50,431 bases of DNA. It comes from Tieghemiomyces parasiticus (taxonomy: Eukaryota; Kickxellomycota; Dimargaritomycetes; Dimargaritales; Dimargaritaceae). Below, piece by piece: positions 1 through 10,350 of this stretch. The translations under genes were made by a program, and so were the position numbers. Location of the stretch: NCBI GenBank assembly GCA_027575765.1, contig JANBPT010000252.1, forward strand, positions 1-50,431. Direction: 5' to 3'. The notes under the pieces are model-generated. The model did no database searches and was not told the DNA's origin. It worked only from the letters and a program-made list of their open reading frames with translations. Within the stretch, counting starts at the first letter, position 1. Each line of letters opens with the position of its first letter.

Positions 1-1
1 G

Positions 2-649
2 TCCAACAACCGAGTCAACAACGCCGGCTCGACCAGAGCAGTCCGCTTTGACCTCGGCAATCGATCATCGGCACCGGTCCTAGCCGCCGGTCAGGCAGCT
101 CAGACCAGGCGAGGCCGGCGCATGAATGCTGCCACTACTGATGTGGCAAGTGTACGACCAGTAGGGTCCAACAACCGAGTCAACAACGCCGGCTCGACCA
201 GAGCAGTCCGCTTTGACCTCGGCAATCGATCATCGGCACCGGTCCTAGCCGCCGGTCAGGCAGCTCGGACCGAGCGAAGCCGGCGCCAGAGTACTGTCAC
301 TACTAATGTGGAAAGTGTACGACCAGTAGAGTCCAACAACCGAGTCAACAACGCCGGCTCGACCAGAGCAGTCCGCTTTGACCTCGGCAATCGATCATCG
401 GCACCGGTCCTAGCCGCCGGCCAGGCAGCTCAGACTAGGCGAGGCCGGCGCATGAATGCTGCCACTACTGATGTGGCAAGTGTACGACCAGTAGGCTCCA
501 ACAGCCGAGTCAACAACGCCGGCTCGACCAGAGCAGTCCGCTTTGACCTCGGCAATCGATCATCGGCACCGGTCCTAGCCGCCGGTCAGGCAGCTCAGAC
601 TAGGCGAGGCCGGCGCATGAATGCTGCCACTACTGATGTGGAAAGTGTA
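2..649 (+). repeat. 165-bp in-frame tandem repeat array
   Basis: Copies lie at 2-121 (partial), 122-286, 287-451, 452-616 and 617-649 (partial). Copies are nearly identical at nucleotide level; the third differs most at its start. The unit is a multiple of three, so copy-number change keeps the frame. The array probably extends beyond the left edge. Confidence 0.92.
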
Positions 650-727
650 CCGGCAACGGATCTTAGCGATAGTGACGACGACATTGCTCCAACCAGGGGC
701 CTTTTGGTTAACTTTGCCGAGCCCTAA
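2..727 (+). CDS. Tandem-repeat protein, 3' part only (5' end outside window)
   Basis: The frame is open to the left window edge, so the gene starts outside; the first visible ATG (122) lies inside a repeat and is probably not the true start. The visible part encodes about 241 residues: one partial and three full copies of a 55-residue repeat, then the start of a fifth copy that passes into an acidic tail (SDSDDD) and a short hydrophobic end (LLVNFAEP). Each repeat has a variable part (MNAATTDVASVRPV or STVTTNVESVRPV), a nearly invariant core (NNAGSTRAVRFDLGNRSSAP) and a basic end (RRGRR or RSRR). No catalytic motif is visible and I do not recognise the family. Basic/acidic low-complexity composition would suit a nuclear, nucleic-acid-binding or secreted repeat protein, but this is speculation. 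The next gene of similar style, at 6604, also ends in long internal duplications. Confidence 0.6.
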   Translation, partial: SNNRVNNAGSTRAVRFDLGNRSSAPVLAAGQAAQTRRGRRMNAATTDVASVRPVGSNNRVNNAGSTRAVRFDLGNRSSAPVLAAGQAARTERSRRQSTVTTNVESVRPVESNNRVNNAGSTRAVRFDLGNRSSAPVLAAGQAAQTRRGRRMNAATTDVASVRPVGSNSRVNNAGSTRAVRFDLGNRSSAPVLAAGQAAQTRRGRRMNAATTDVESVPATDLSDSDDDIAPTRGLLVNFAEP

Positions 728-2201
728 ATAGAGTTGATGCTAGCTTCTGGCGGAAAAGCACAGAATTACCGGATCAAAAAATAGGTTCTTATTTATATCT
801 AAGCGGAGAATATAAGGGTGACGAGATCGATCCAACCGTCAGGCCCATGGCAATGACAATTTTCAGTTGTCGATTAACAGTGCTTTGTCAGTAAAACTTT
901 TAGTATAAATATGCTCTTCTAAACTTTTAAGTGTTTTTGACTCCGGCCTGTGCTAGCTGATCAGTGGCACTATGGGCGCCCTGTTGAGGTGGGTGGCTAA
1001 CTGCTTGGCCGGTACCCGTCGCCCATAGACATAAGATTGCAGAAAGTCAAGCCCTCCCATTTAATATAACAGACAATCAGCTATACTTGATGAATTGGTA
1101 TCCTGCATATTCCTTTGGTAGTTATTGCTGCGGGGTAGTGGTGAGAAGATGGAAATGTGCATTCCTGCCCTGATCATATAGCACACTATTATGACAATAT
1201 TATACCTTATTAAAAGGTCTTTTGGTCAGAGTTGATCGCACCAGAATTATCCATAAACGTTTTGAAGACATTGGCACTAGTTATAATTCTGGTGCCCTAA
1301 ACTACTGGCCCTGTAACCAAGGCGCCCACTGGGAAACCTCTGATTCCAAGGACGCCGCCTCCCTTCAGGGTCTATTTTTCTGATAGAAACATCAAACTCC
1401 CATCAACGGATTGTTCACACTCTTTGCAAAATAGGAAGGTGGCGGCCTTTAAATGCGGAAGACAAACTTAATTCGATTTCGAATCCTCCTCTTCATGGAG
1501 AAGGGCTGGAACTGAGCGCCTAAATTTACACCAAACGGCTTTGCCTTATCCCCCAACGCACTCATATTTTTAGATGGTGGATCGCCCTAATTGTAGATTC
1601 GTTAAGTGCGTAATAATTACCTGTATTTATTCTAACTCGCCCTGCGACCCTCCCTCAGCCTTTACTAGTTTCTCTTCCCCTCGGGCTACACACCCCGTCA
1701 GAATTCTATTAGCTGTTGTACTTCCAACTCTCTTTTCATTGTATTTAAACTTCTCCCTTCCTTTTAAGCCTTCTTCTTGTATCCGATACTCCAATATGGC
1801 CATACCAACCTTCCTGATTTACTAGCCGGCGTCTCCCCTCCGACAGGCACCACCGCCTTTCGCCTCTTAGGGCTTTCCTTCCGTCAGCCCCCTTCTTCTT
1901 TGCTGATGCAGAAGCTCGGTACCTACCTTCCTACTCGCCTAGGCGCCGGTCCGGCCTTCCACCATCTTCCTTGGGTTCGCCTCTAATCTAAGCTGTAGCT
2001 ATTCCACAGGATGCCGGCCATCCTTCAATATGCAAGACCCTCTAGGTCGCTTCTAAATAAACGGTAGCTTACCACACATATACGACTAGTATTCGTCCTT
2101 TCTATTCCGTCTTTAGAAAGTCTTTTCCTGTTTATTAGTCTTCTGTTTGACGGCTAATAGTCTTAGTGCCCTCTAGGGTAATTCCCTCTCCGACAATAAT
2201 A
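728..2201. other. Gene-free stretch between repeat gene and mariner element
   Basis: AT-richer than the genes. Only short open frames are present (for example 1574-1825), and they show no recognisable domain and no supporting splice or start context. Nothing further can be supported. Confidence 0.5.
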
Positions 2202-2231
2202 TAGATGCTACAGAAATATGAGGATTTCCTA
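2202..2231 (+). repeat. Mariner left terminal inverted repeat
   Basis: Thirty bases matching the reverse complement of 3461-3490 at 20 positions, with the outer seven identical. Preceded by TA. Confidence 0.82.
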
Positions 2232-2246
2232 GTCAAATGGTGGTTA

Positions 2247-3332
2247 TTAAATATAGCTGCCACCACTCTGTACCACTCGGCGAGCCCTTTCTATCCATCT
2301 ATCAAAACTGGCTCTATAGTCATTTGGCTGGAGCCTGGATAACTGCAATCGCCAGGCGTACACGACCGCCTCCACAGTGCTGAATTCCTTGTTCCTCAGC
2401 CGCTGTTTGATATTCCTGAACAGCCAGAAATCGCAGGGGGCCAGATCAGGACTGTAAGGAGGGGCTGGCAGAAGCTTGAGTTTAGAGTCGGAAATGTAGC
2501 TCTGGGTAGCTGCAGCACAATGCGGTGGTACATTATCATGGTGAAGCCGCAGGGGGTGACGGTCCAGACTTCCATGTGCCTCCACCCAGGCCTGGACCAT
2601 GGGCTTCAGCCCGTACTCTACATAGAGTTTGGTGGAGATCCCAACTCCCGGGGGCTTGTCATTCAGGGGTAAAAGCCACGCCTGGTGAAATAAATGGTCA
2701 GTATCACCTTGAGTGTGGTATGGCCTTGGTGGGTCTCAGTTGGGACAGGGCCGCCTTTATGGCACCACCTCTGGCGATTGGAACCAGCTGGGGGATCATA
2801 AAGGTACACCCAAGTCTCATTGCCTGTTACAATGGAGTCCAGCAGGTAGGCACTGGCTCCCGTCAAATTTCTCCAGGAACACAGTGGCAAAATGTACCCG
2901 TGTGCGGCGCTAGTTGTTGGTGAGGTTGTAAGGACTCCAGCGATTGAAGTAGCTGTACAACCCCAAGTCCCTGCGCAGGACTCTGCGCGTGGTATTTGGT
3001 GAATTGTGGCAGGCCCAGGCCAGCTGCTCAGTAGTAAGTCGAGGGTCTTCCCCCAGCCGCCTCAGGATCACGTCCCCATAATATGCACCAATGTCATCTG
3101 ATGGGCGGCCAGAATGAGGGTCATCTGCTAAAGAGCAGTGACCTGTGCGAAAGCGAGCCAGCCACCTTTAGATGGTGGAGTGGCTAGGGGCAGCTGAGCC
3201 CAGCTTGGATGTCAAAAAGTTAAAAATATCATCTGCCTTGCGGCCCTCTAGATAAAAACTACAAATGAGGACCCGCACATCACGCCTGGTTAACTTGGGT
3301 GGAGTGGGGGAGGGGGTTTGAAAAGTAGACAT
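2247..3332 (-). pseudogene. Mariner transposase, inactivated by stops, frameshifts and catalytic D to N
   Basis: The minus-strand reading from an ATG at 3332 gives a mariner-type N-terminal helix-turn-helix region, with RWLARFRTG and SLADDPHSGRPSDD as family hallmarks. In-frame stops occur at codon 55 (TAA, 3168-3170) and codon 141 (TAG, 2910-2912). Near 2880 the frame shifts, and 2663-2890 carries the first catalytic block as VTGNETWVY, with N (codon 2819-2821) where mariner has catalytic Asp. A second shift near 2660 returns to the original frame, where 2247-2600 carries HHDN and YSPDLAPCDFWLF. The last two Asp are separated by exactly 34 residues, the DD34D spacing. Two stops, two frameshifts and a lost metal-binding residue mean it cannot encode active transposase. 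Confidence 0.9.
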
Positions 3333-3460
3333 GATGGATGGTTAAAAAAGCAAGCTGTGAAGCCAACGATGGTTCAATCCTAGAATGGTTTATACCAATC
3401 TACTCGATATCATTGACTATCTTAGATTTCATCTGAAACTCTGCAATCTGAGACCTCCGC

Positions 3461-3490
3461 TTAAAATTTCAAACATTTTTGTGGCATCTA
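3461..3490 (-). repeat. Mariner right terminal inverted repeat
   Basis: Partner of the repeat at 2202-2231. Followed by TA at 3491-3492. Confidence 0.82.
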
Positions 3491-3492
3491 TA

Positions 3493-6448
3493 ATGTGCTT
3501 CAGAACTATAAATTTGTGTGTGAAATTATCTATGAGGTGATGTAAAACATTAGTGCAGCTTGTGACCTACGCAGCGTATGGTTTACTGGTGGAGGACTCT
3601 GAGGTTAGTCAAGTGCCGGGGTCCAACAGCTACAAAGTCTTTTCGCTCTATATTTTCACTGTGGTTACCATAACCAACCCAGCTGATTAAGTGGCGTACG
3701 GCTAAGCCTCCGGGCCAATGCCTCCACACTTTCTAATCGGGAATTACCCCAACATGATTAAGTACTTTCTCTTCACCGCATTCATTTATGTAGGTTAAAA
3801 TACTGGAAATCCTTCGCCATCATTGATCGACATAACGACCTCATCTTCTATTCGCGTCTCGCTTAAAGAATACATACCCCCCCTAGCGCGTTGTGAAGGG
3901 GGAATAATCATTTATTTTGGTATCGCAGCTGTCGTAGGTAACAATTACCTAGAGGAAAACTAAAGGTCAATAGCCAACTAAATAAGAACGAACTAAAGAG
4001 AATACTAAAGCGGAACGTGTGAGGCAAGGGTTTGGCGATTGAATGGTACCTGTTGTTTACCGAGTAGCGACCTCGATAGGTCTTGTATACTAGAAGGATG
4101 TCCCTCTTCCTTCTTAGAGGCTACCGTTTGAGTTGAGAGGAAACCCAAGGACGACAGTGCGGGGCATGGCTGGCGCCAAGTCGGAATAGGATCACAACGG
4201 TCGAGCTGCCCGATCAATGGAGGGGGGATACTAATGGAAGATAAACCCTTGAAGGATGAAGGCAGAGGCGCCTATTGAGAAGGGGCGACGTCCAACAGAC
4301 TAGGGAGGCTGGCGTCACTGTAAAAGTATAATATGTATATCGAATAAGGAAAGTATGAAGAAAGAGGGGTGAAGATGCTACAATAGATCGGATAGGTAGT
4401 TTGGGGTATGACAGTGGCTGATTGGGGGCGGCTCCTTTGTATGATGGAAGTTTCGAAAGAAGCAACTGTCCTCCTCCATAGTATGACCATGGTCACCCAC
4501 GACACGACGAAATGCTTGGTTAGTTACGGCACGTTTTCATCTGGTACAAGTATCACCGACCCTACCTGTAGGAATGAGGGGAGGCTACCGGATTGTAGGC
4601 CAAGAGCGGTATAAGGCGGGCAGCGTACCATCTTCCTTACAGAAACCATAACCTCTGCCACTCTAACCTTACGAAACAGGTGGAGTAACATGGAAGTAAG
4701 AAATTATTTTTAATTAATCTCGGGCTTTTAGTCCCTCATTTTTTACTTTAGAGATATCGGGGGAGGCTGTCTAACCGGTATCTTCTGGTCTAGATCTACG
4801 TCACTCCTTCCTGTTCAACTTGAGAGAGTAGAATTCCGCCATGTCTCAACTTTAAGCTCCGGCCCCCCACCTCGTTTCATATTCAAGTGAGTTATACCAA
4901 TCGTCATTTTACGTGTTCATTTCCAGAGCCGCAAGACCAGGAAGACCCCCCCCCTTGAAATCAAACGGCCTATCTGAACTCTTATGCATTCAAATCTGCC
5001 GTCATGCAATATTCTCTAACCTGATTATTTCACGGGCCACTACCTAAACCAAGTTGATTTCATTGTTGTCCCTTTTCAGGCAATATCGACGGAGTTGACG
5101 CGGAAAGAGGCCAGCACCTGGCCGGAAGTAGTACCACGACCAACGGAGGAGCTGCCAATTGAAATCACCTGAACGTCACCTACGGCTTTTTACCCCAGTC
5201 GTGGTGTTGAAATGTGGCACGAGTTTAATCTGTTGACCACCGCATTATAGAAGGGAGACGACCTACCCCAGCAACAGACACAAGGCGCAAGAGCGATTAG
5301 TAGCCTGGCTCTCAGGGGCCTTGTGCAGACTAGCGGTGTGCCTACTGGATGCTATCGTCACCAGCGACGTGACCTAGACCATATGCTACGAATTACTTTC
5401 TTTCTCCTGACGGCAGGATTGGGAGGCCAAGGAGGGGGGGTGTCTGAAGGTGGTCCCAGGCTATTTCACCCTCGCCGAGGCTTGCTTGGTCATCCAAGGC
5501 TGTTTAGGCCCAAACCTAACGGAGTAAGCAGGTGTCGAGAAAGGAATTGTGCAATCCAAGTATATTGACATTTCTAGGACAGTCAAAGGGCATTAAGGGT
5601 CATCGAATTTCCAATACAGGCCTCTGTCCGGGGGGATACATTTTAGACTCCTTACAATTCATTACCGGCTGCCTATGGTCCATCTACACGTCCTGCATTC
5701 CACCTTACCTTCAACCTTTCGCGTCAGTCTTGAGCATGACGTCGGATATTTAACGGCCCGTGACATCTGACCGCAAGGTAGGGGAGAGGTGTGGTCGAAA
5801 TGGTTTTTTTAAACGGGGCCCAGGTCTATCTCGAAATTCAACGTTCAGACGGAGGAGCAGAGTGGGAATCGCCGTGGCTCCCGGTAGGGGGACCGTACCC
5901 GTCGATGGGTTCAATTATCACACTTTCTCCCTTTCTCCATTTACTCACTCTTCGGCCCAAAGTGCCACTTAAACTTGCAGCTTAAAAATAAATTAATTCA
6001 GAAGACTCGACAGTGAGGAACGGACGAGTACCCGTCGCTTCTAGGATCGTAGACCCCCGGAAAGGAGGGTGGGAGAGAGAGTCGGATTAGGGCCGAAGGG
6101 GAAGGGCCTACCGCTCATATATTTTTATTTACGGTTGGAGAGGCATGATTATTCATTCTCTCTCGTCGTTTTGCTATTCTCCTAACGAGTACTACTAGAG
6201 TGAACCTGTGTTAGGTGACACAACACTACCTGGTTTCTCGGCGTTCACACCCAACGCCTATTCTATTAATATCATCCGCCGCTTTCATTCCTCCGCGTTT
6301 CCTCAACTCTGACGCCTCGAGTTCGGTGTGCTACTTGGGTTTCTAAAGCTAACGAGTGCAATGCGTGCTGACCGGTTGTTTCATTCTAGTCAGCGGAAAG
6401 GGTCGATGGGAGACTTGGTTGTAGTTGGTTTGCAGAACCTACTTCCAA
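3493..6448. other. Gene-free stretch, no supported gene
   Basis: About 3 kb with only short, domain-free open frames on both strands (such as 4214-4465 and 5323-5568). It contains C and G runs (for example near 4946 and 5426). No RNA gene, repeat unit or coding exon could be recognised. Confidence 0.45.
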
Positions 6449-6457
6449 TATAAAAAG
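6449..6457 (+). promoter_or_regulatory. TATA box of the gene at 6604
   Basis: TATAAAAAG lies 147 bp upstream of the ATG, a plausible distance with a transcription start around 6480-6490. A (CT)15 tract follows in the presumed leader. Confidence 0.55.
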
Positions 6458-6492
6458 GCACTGCCGCGAACAGGCCTGATTATCTTTATCCA

Positions 6493-6495
<3 letters not shown>

Positions 6496-6525
<30 letters not shown>
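6496..6525 (+). repeat. (CT)15 microsatellite in 5' leader
   Basis: Uninterrupted CT dinucleotides between the TATA box and the ATG at 6604. Pyrimidine-rich leaders are common near fungal transcription start sites. Confidence 0.9.
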
Positions 6526-6529
<4 letters not shown>

Positions 6530-6603
6530 CGCTTGGCTTCCTGTGACAAACAGTCAACCCCCTCCCTCCTGCCGTTGAACTACCGCTCTACCGCAAGCCC
6601 GTC

Positions 6604-9419
6604 ATGCTCGCCCGTCTCGCCCTTGTCTCGCTCCTGGCGGGCTTCGGCGTCGTCGAGCCGGTCTTTGCACGTCCCGCGTCTCGTCCGGAAGTACTCGGCT
6701 CCGATATCGCCTTTTCTAAACTGAATCCGTCATCGACCACGCTGGGTGTCTGTCCCCCGGAGATTAAGCTGAAGATTATGCAGTCAGCCGATGAGATCGA
6801 CATGGCACGTTTCTTGGAGGTCACGCATGAGTTGCGTGACCTGGCTCTAGGCGACAATTGCTTGCGCAGCGTAATGGTAAGCACCATACTGGACGTTTTA
6901 GGGTAGCTCAGAACGACGACCAACGAGTAGCAATAATTCCTGGCGGAATCGTGAGTAGTGTGAAGCCGACCAATGGATGAGAGCATACCAGGATTATCAA
7001 CCACATTTTCTCCTACCACTTCATCCTTCACCTTATCACTCCCACCGTTTCAACCCCGTAGTCCAAGTTCCGCCTCAGCCAGGTTGCGCAGATAGACGAT
7101 GAGTTCCAGAATCTGAGCGATGCCGACAAAGCGTTCCTGCCTGAGGTATTCCGCTTCGATTATGACCTCAACCAAGGGTACAACCCCGCCGATGCCCCGC
7201 TGGATAAGGACGTGCTATCGATTAGCGCCAACTACGTTGGCAATTTCCATCCGGACACTGAAAAGGCCTTAAAGGGCTATGTGGCAGGCGAAAAGGCTCG
7301 GGCCGCAACGGAGCTCCATACCGTCGACTTCCGAGCGTTGAGCCTCCACCAAAAATACAGCTTCTCGCCTGTCCTGGCTCTGGCATGGGAGGGAAACATG
7401 GACACGGTGGTGGGTCTGCGCGACCGGCTGGTTACTTACAGCCAAGAACCAGACTTCATGCGCTCTCTGATTCAGTACCGCCAACAACACCGCCTGGACG
7501 TGTATGACGCCAACCGACGGGAAGGAGGTGGGACTGACTGGGTGCCCCAGGCCCTCCGGGCCCCCGAGGACAATTTCTCCACGACCGACCTGGCCATCGT
7601 CCTGACTTTGGCCTCCGCCGGCCATTTCGATCACCTCCAGCGTTACGCCGAAGCTCTCCACCCCCTTTCGTCCCCCGCGGTCCCGGCCGTGCAACCCCAA
7701 GTCGAGGGTCCGGCAGGGGGCGAATTAAACAACCAGATGGCCGCCGCCCAGGAACAACCCCTCCCGGCGCAGGGCAACCAAGCCGGGGAAGGCCAGGCAG
7801 GGGTGGGTGGCGCTGCCGAAGAATATCAGGGCGACATGGAATTCGCAACCCTGGCCTACCTCGCCACGGTGGAACTGAAGGGGACCCTCGCGGACAAAAA
7901 GTTCTACAATCGGACGGACATTCGTCAACGCCTTTTCACGGATGCCTGGAACTGCGCGGCCAAGTACAAACTCTCAGACCACACGTTCGAGTACATTTTT
8001 ACTGAAGTCGAAACCCTGTTCCCTGGCTCGGTGGCAAGTCCGCCCATTGCGGACGACTGCTACAGCAATTTCTTTGGGGACAATGTCGTCTATGACTTTG
8101 CCACCGGCGATCTTGGGTTCCGCGTCGACCCTGGGCTCCTCAGCCCCATTGAGTCTACGCCCAAGGGCGTCAGCCAGCGGCATTTCCACCATCTCCCCAG
8201 CCGTGAGTCAATCAAGGTAATAGACGAGGGGGATGACGAGGTTTATCGAAAATCCGCGGGTCACTATACCCATAACGAGGTCCAGTCCGTTGTCGATAAG
8301 CTTGCGCTGTCCCAGCACCTCCGGAAAACGAACGCCGTAATCAGCGAGCCCTCGATCGACTTGGCTTCGGTTTTTAAGGGTAAAATTAAGCAATCCGAGT
8401 TCAGTATGTTGATTGATTCGCACAGAGCCTCAATGCGGAACCGCGGAAAAGGTTCCTTTGGTGAATCCTCGAACATGGCCGCACCCAGCGACGACGAAGA
8501 CGATAGTGATGGCGCCACAGACGTGGGATCCATGAATTCCGAAAACCATTCCGCGTTTCCGTTATCCGAAGGCGACAGCGTCTACCGCAACTCCTTGGAC
8601 GATGATCATTCGGTTACGGGAAGCGAGGTGGCATTTTCACTGAGTGATTTCGGCGACCATAACACCGCGTCCGCTCCGAATGATGAATCTGAGGACGACG
8701 CTGATAACGACGATGATTTTGATGCGAGAATGACGGAGCTCGAGAGAAAAAGCTCTTCTTTACTTAAGCAACTGGAACGGAGGGTTGGCCCTCTTCCGGC
8801 GGTAGCCGCTCCAACGGAGTCGGACGATGAACCTGAGGACCTCCCTGCTGATGTTAAAGAGCAACTGGCGGCGATCAGGAGCAAACATTCTTCTTTAGTA
8901 GAGGAGCAGAAGAACTTGTTCAACGATGTCCCGTCAAACGAAGATTTGAAGGCCGCGGGCCTAGCCCTTCTCCAAGCCCAGGCTAGCCGGGGGGAGCAGT
9001 CCACAGTGTCGACCGAGAACGCTGCCTCGCTGGACATGCAAATGCCAACCTATGCCACCAGCGAAGATACTGAGGACGCCGTGCCAGGCAATCGCCTCAG
9101 TATCGATCCGAGGGATTGGCAAGCGATTCTTAGCTCTCACGAGGCCGTTATCCGCAAGCGAAAGGGGTGGAACCGAGTCCAAGCTAGCCCGGGGGAGCAG
9201 TCCACAGCGTCGACCGAGAATGCTGCCTCACTGGACATGCAAGTGCCAACCTATGCCACCAGCGAAGATACTGAGGACGCTGCGTCAGGCAATCGCCTTA
9301 GTATCGATCCAAGGGATTGGCAAGCGATGTTTAGCTCTCACGAGGCCGCCGTTAACAACAGGCGACAGGGTCGGAGGAGCCGAGTCCAACGCAGCGATAA
9401 TGGCCCGAGCGACTCTTAG
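6604..9419 (+). CDS. Predicted secreted protein with F-box-like motif and C-terminal 67-aa repeats
   Basis: Two exons, 6604-6876 and 7062-9419, encode 876 residues. The intron (GTAAGC..GTAG, 185 nt, phase 0) is inferred from frame continuity: exon 2 is open only from just after the TAG acceptor at 7059-7061. GTAATG at 6871 is an alternative in-frame donor. Residues 1-22 form a clear signal peptide ending VFA. Residues 50-90 (CPPEIKLKIM, then FLEVTHELRDLA) follow the F-box pattern of a PPE-type helix plus a V..ELRxLA helix. Then come a globular part to about residue 297, a Gln/Gly/Ala-rich insert (about 298-347), a second globular part, a Ser/Asp/Glu-rich acidic stretch (about 566-660), predicted coiled coil (about 640-735), and two 67-residue tandem repeats (735-868). 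I do not recognise the full-length family. An F-box-like motif behind a signal peptide is odd and may only mimic the cytosolic ubiquitin-ligase adaptor motif. Codon bias is weaker than in the housekeeping genes. Confidence 0.75.
8991..9392 (+). repeat. Two 201-bp tandem repeats inside the coding region
   Basis: Copy 1 is 8991-9191 and copy 2 is 9192-9392; each encodes 67 residues beginning GEQST and including TYATSEDTEDA and NRLSIDPRDWQA. The copies are nearly identical over the first about 53 codons and diverge in the basic end (RKRKGWNRVQ versus RRQGRRSRVQ). Confidence 0.92.
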
Positions 9420-9913
9420 TGGAGCGCAGGCAATAAGGCCATTGTGACAGGTGCCGGAATGTGGTGGCGCTTCCCGCCTTATGAATCAGTTCTGAATATT
9501 TTTATACCTTTTCGTTTAGCCTCTTCTTTCTTTCAAAATAAGTTATCGGCGTGATGGCAGTCGCGTCTTCCTTCCTCTCCTCGCCGTAAAATAAATCGCA
9601 CCCGTGTCTTAAGCTTTGTTTGTGGGATTACGGGCGAAGACATTGGAGGGGTTCGTTTCTTGGATCTCCAAAAGGACGGCATTGCCCAGCTGTGCAGTCG
9701 GCCTATCAACGTTAAGAAGGATCGACTTAATCATCGTTTATTTTCGTAAAAGGGGGATACAGGGGGGGGGGTACAGTGTACAAATCAAAAGGTGCAATTG
9801 AGGACGGACCACATCGTAGGGTGCGGACGAGAAGAGCATCGCTGAACCAACTGGAGAGGGGTTCTAGCCAGTGTGCAAGTGCAGGGGCTAAGAGCAGATG
9901 GGAAATGCTCTGC
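9420..9913. other. Intergenic stretch between convergent genes
   Basis: Lies between the 3' ends of the gene at 6604 (+) and the CsbD-like gene (-). It contains a run of ten G at 9762-9771 and no supported gene. Confidence 0.5.
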
Positions 9914-10213
9914 TTATTTGTTGATGTTCATCTTAGTCTCGCCCTTGGCACGCTGGGCCTCGGCCTTGGCCTTGTCGGTGTTGTTGCCGGTCACGCTGTC
10001 GATGGCACTGTTAACACCGCCGACGACCTTGTCCTTGAGGCCTTCGAGGTAACCCTGGGTCTCGGCCTGCTTCACCTCGGCGTTACCCTGGGCATTGCGG
10101 GCGTTACCCTTAGCCTGCATGCTCTCGTTGCCGAGGGCAGAGCCGACGTTCTTCTGGGCAGAACCGAGACCGGCCTGGAGGTTACCGGAAGTCTTGGAGG
10201 GATCGGACGACAT
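9914..10213 (-). CDS. CsbD-like stress protein
   Basis: Single-exon, 99-residue, Gly/Ala/Lys/Gln-rich hydrophilic protein. Blocks such as GLGSAQKNVGSALGNESMQAKGN, shortened here to its key elements (AQKNVGSALGNESMQAKGN), show the CsbD-like pattern of a short helix, G.....G and a repeated K/Q-rich helix; NAQGNAEVKQAE and KAKAEAQRAKGETK extend it. Fungal members have been described as mismatched-base-pair and cruciform-DNA recognition or stress/conidiation-associated proteins; their molecular role is poorly defined. No signal peptide or membrane segment is present, so it is probably cytosolic or nuclear. A TATA box lies 130 bp upstream. It diverges head-to-head from a longer CsbD-like gene at 13201, with 3 kb between them. 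The opposite-strand open frame is an artefact of its codon bias. Confidence 0.85.
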   Translation of the reverse strand: MSSDPSKTSGNLQAGLGSAQKNVGSALGNESMQAKGNARNAQGNAEVKQAETQGYLEGLKDKVVGGVNSAIDSVTGNNTDKAKAEAQRAKGETKMNINK

Positions 10214-10342
10214 GTTGGAGAGTGGAGAGGTAAGAAATAGAGTGAGTGGTAGTGGTGATGGATAGGGCTGTCAGAGTGAATACTGCGGGTTGAGAAGGAG
10301 AAGTAGTTGATGTTGGGCTGAAAAGGGCGGGCGGCTGGTGGG

Positions 10343-10350
10343 TTTATATA
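10343..10350 (-). promoter_or_regulatory. TATA box of CsbD-like gene (9914-10213)
   Basis: The minus strand reads TATATAAA 130 bp upstream of the ATG at 10213. Confidence 0.55.

Larger units (their letters stand above)
2202..3490 (-). mobile_element. Degenerate mariner-type (DD34D) DNA transposon with TIRs
   Basis: A 1,289-bp element with terminal inverted repeats. The left end begins TAGATGCTACAGAAAT (2202) and the right end, read on the minus strand from 3490, begins TAGATGCCACAAAAAT; 20 of the first 30 positions match. It is flanked by TA on both sides (2200-2201 and 3491-3492), the target duplication of the Tc1/mariner superfamily. The length is typical of mariner. It encloses a broken transposase gene on the minus strand. 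The decayed TIRs and the several lesions indicate an old, immobile copy. Confidence 0.88.

Noticed and set aside
1..649. CRISPR array
   Set aside because: The repeats are 165 bp, contiguous without spacers and protein-coding in frame.
6588..7031. 147-codon minus-strand frame over the first exon of the 6604 gene
   Set aside because: The plus strand has TATA box, signal peptide and a splice-consistent continuation; the minus frame has none of these.
9776..10240. 154-codon plus-strand frame
   Set aside because: It covers the CsbD-like gene on the opposite strand; the Leu/Gly/Val-rich translation is the complement of Lys/Gln/Ala-rich codons.
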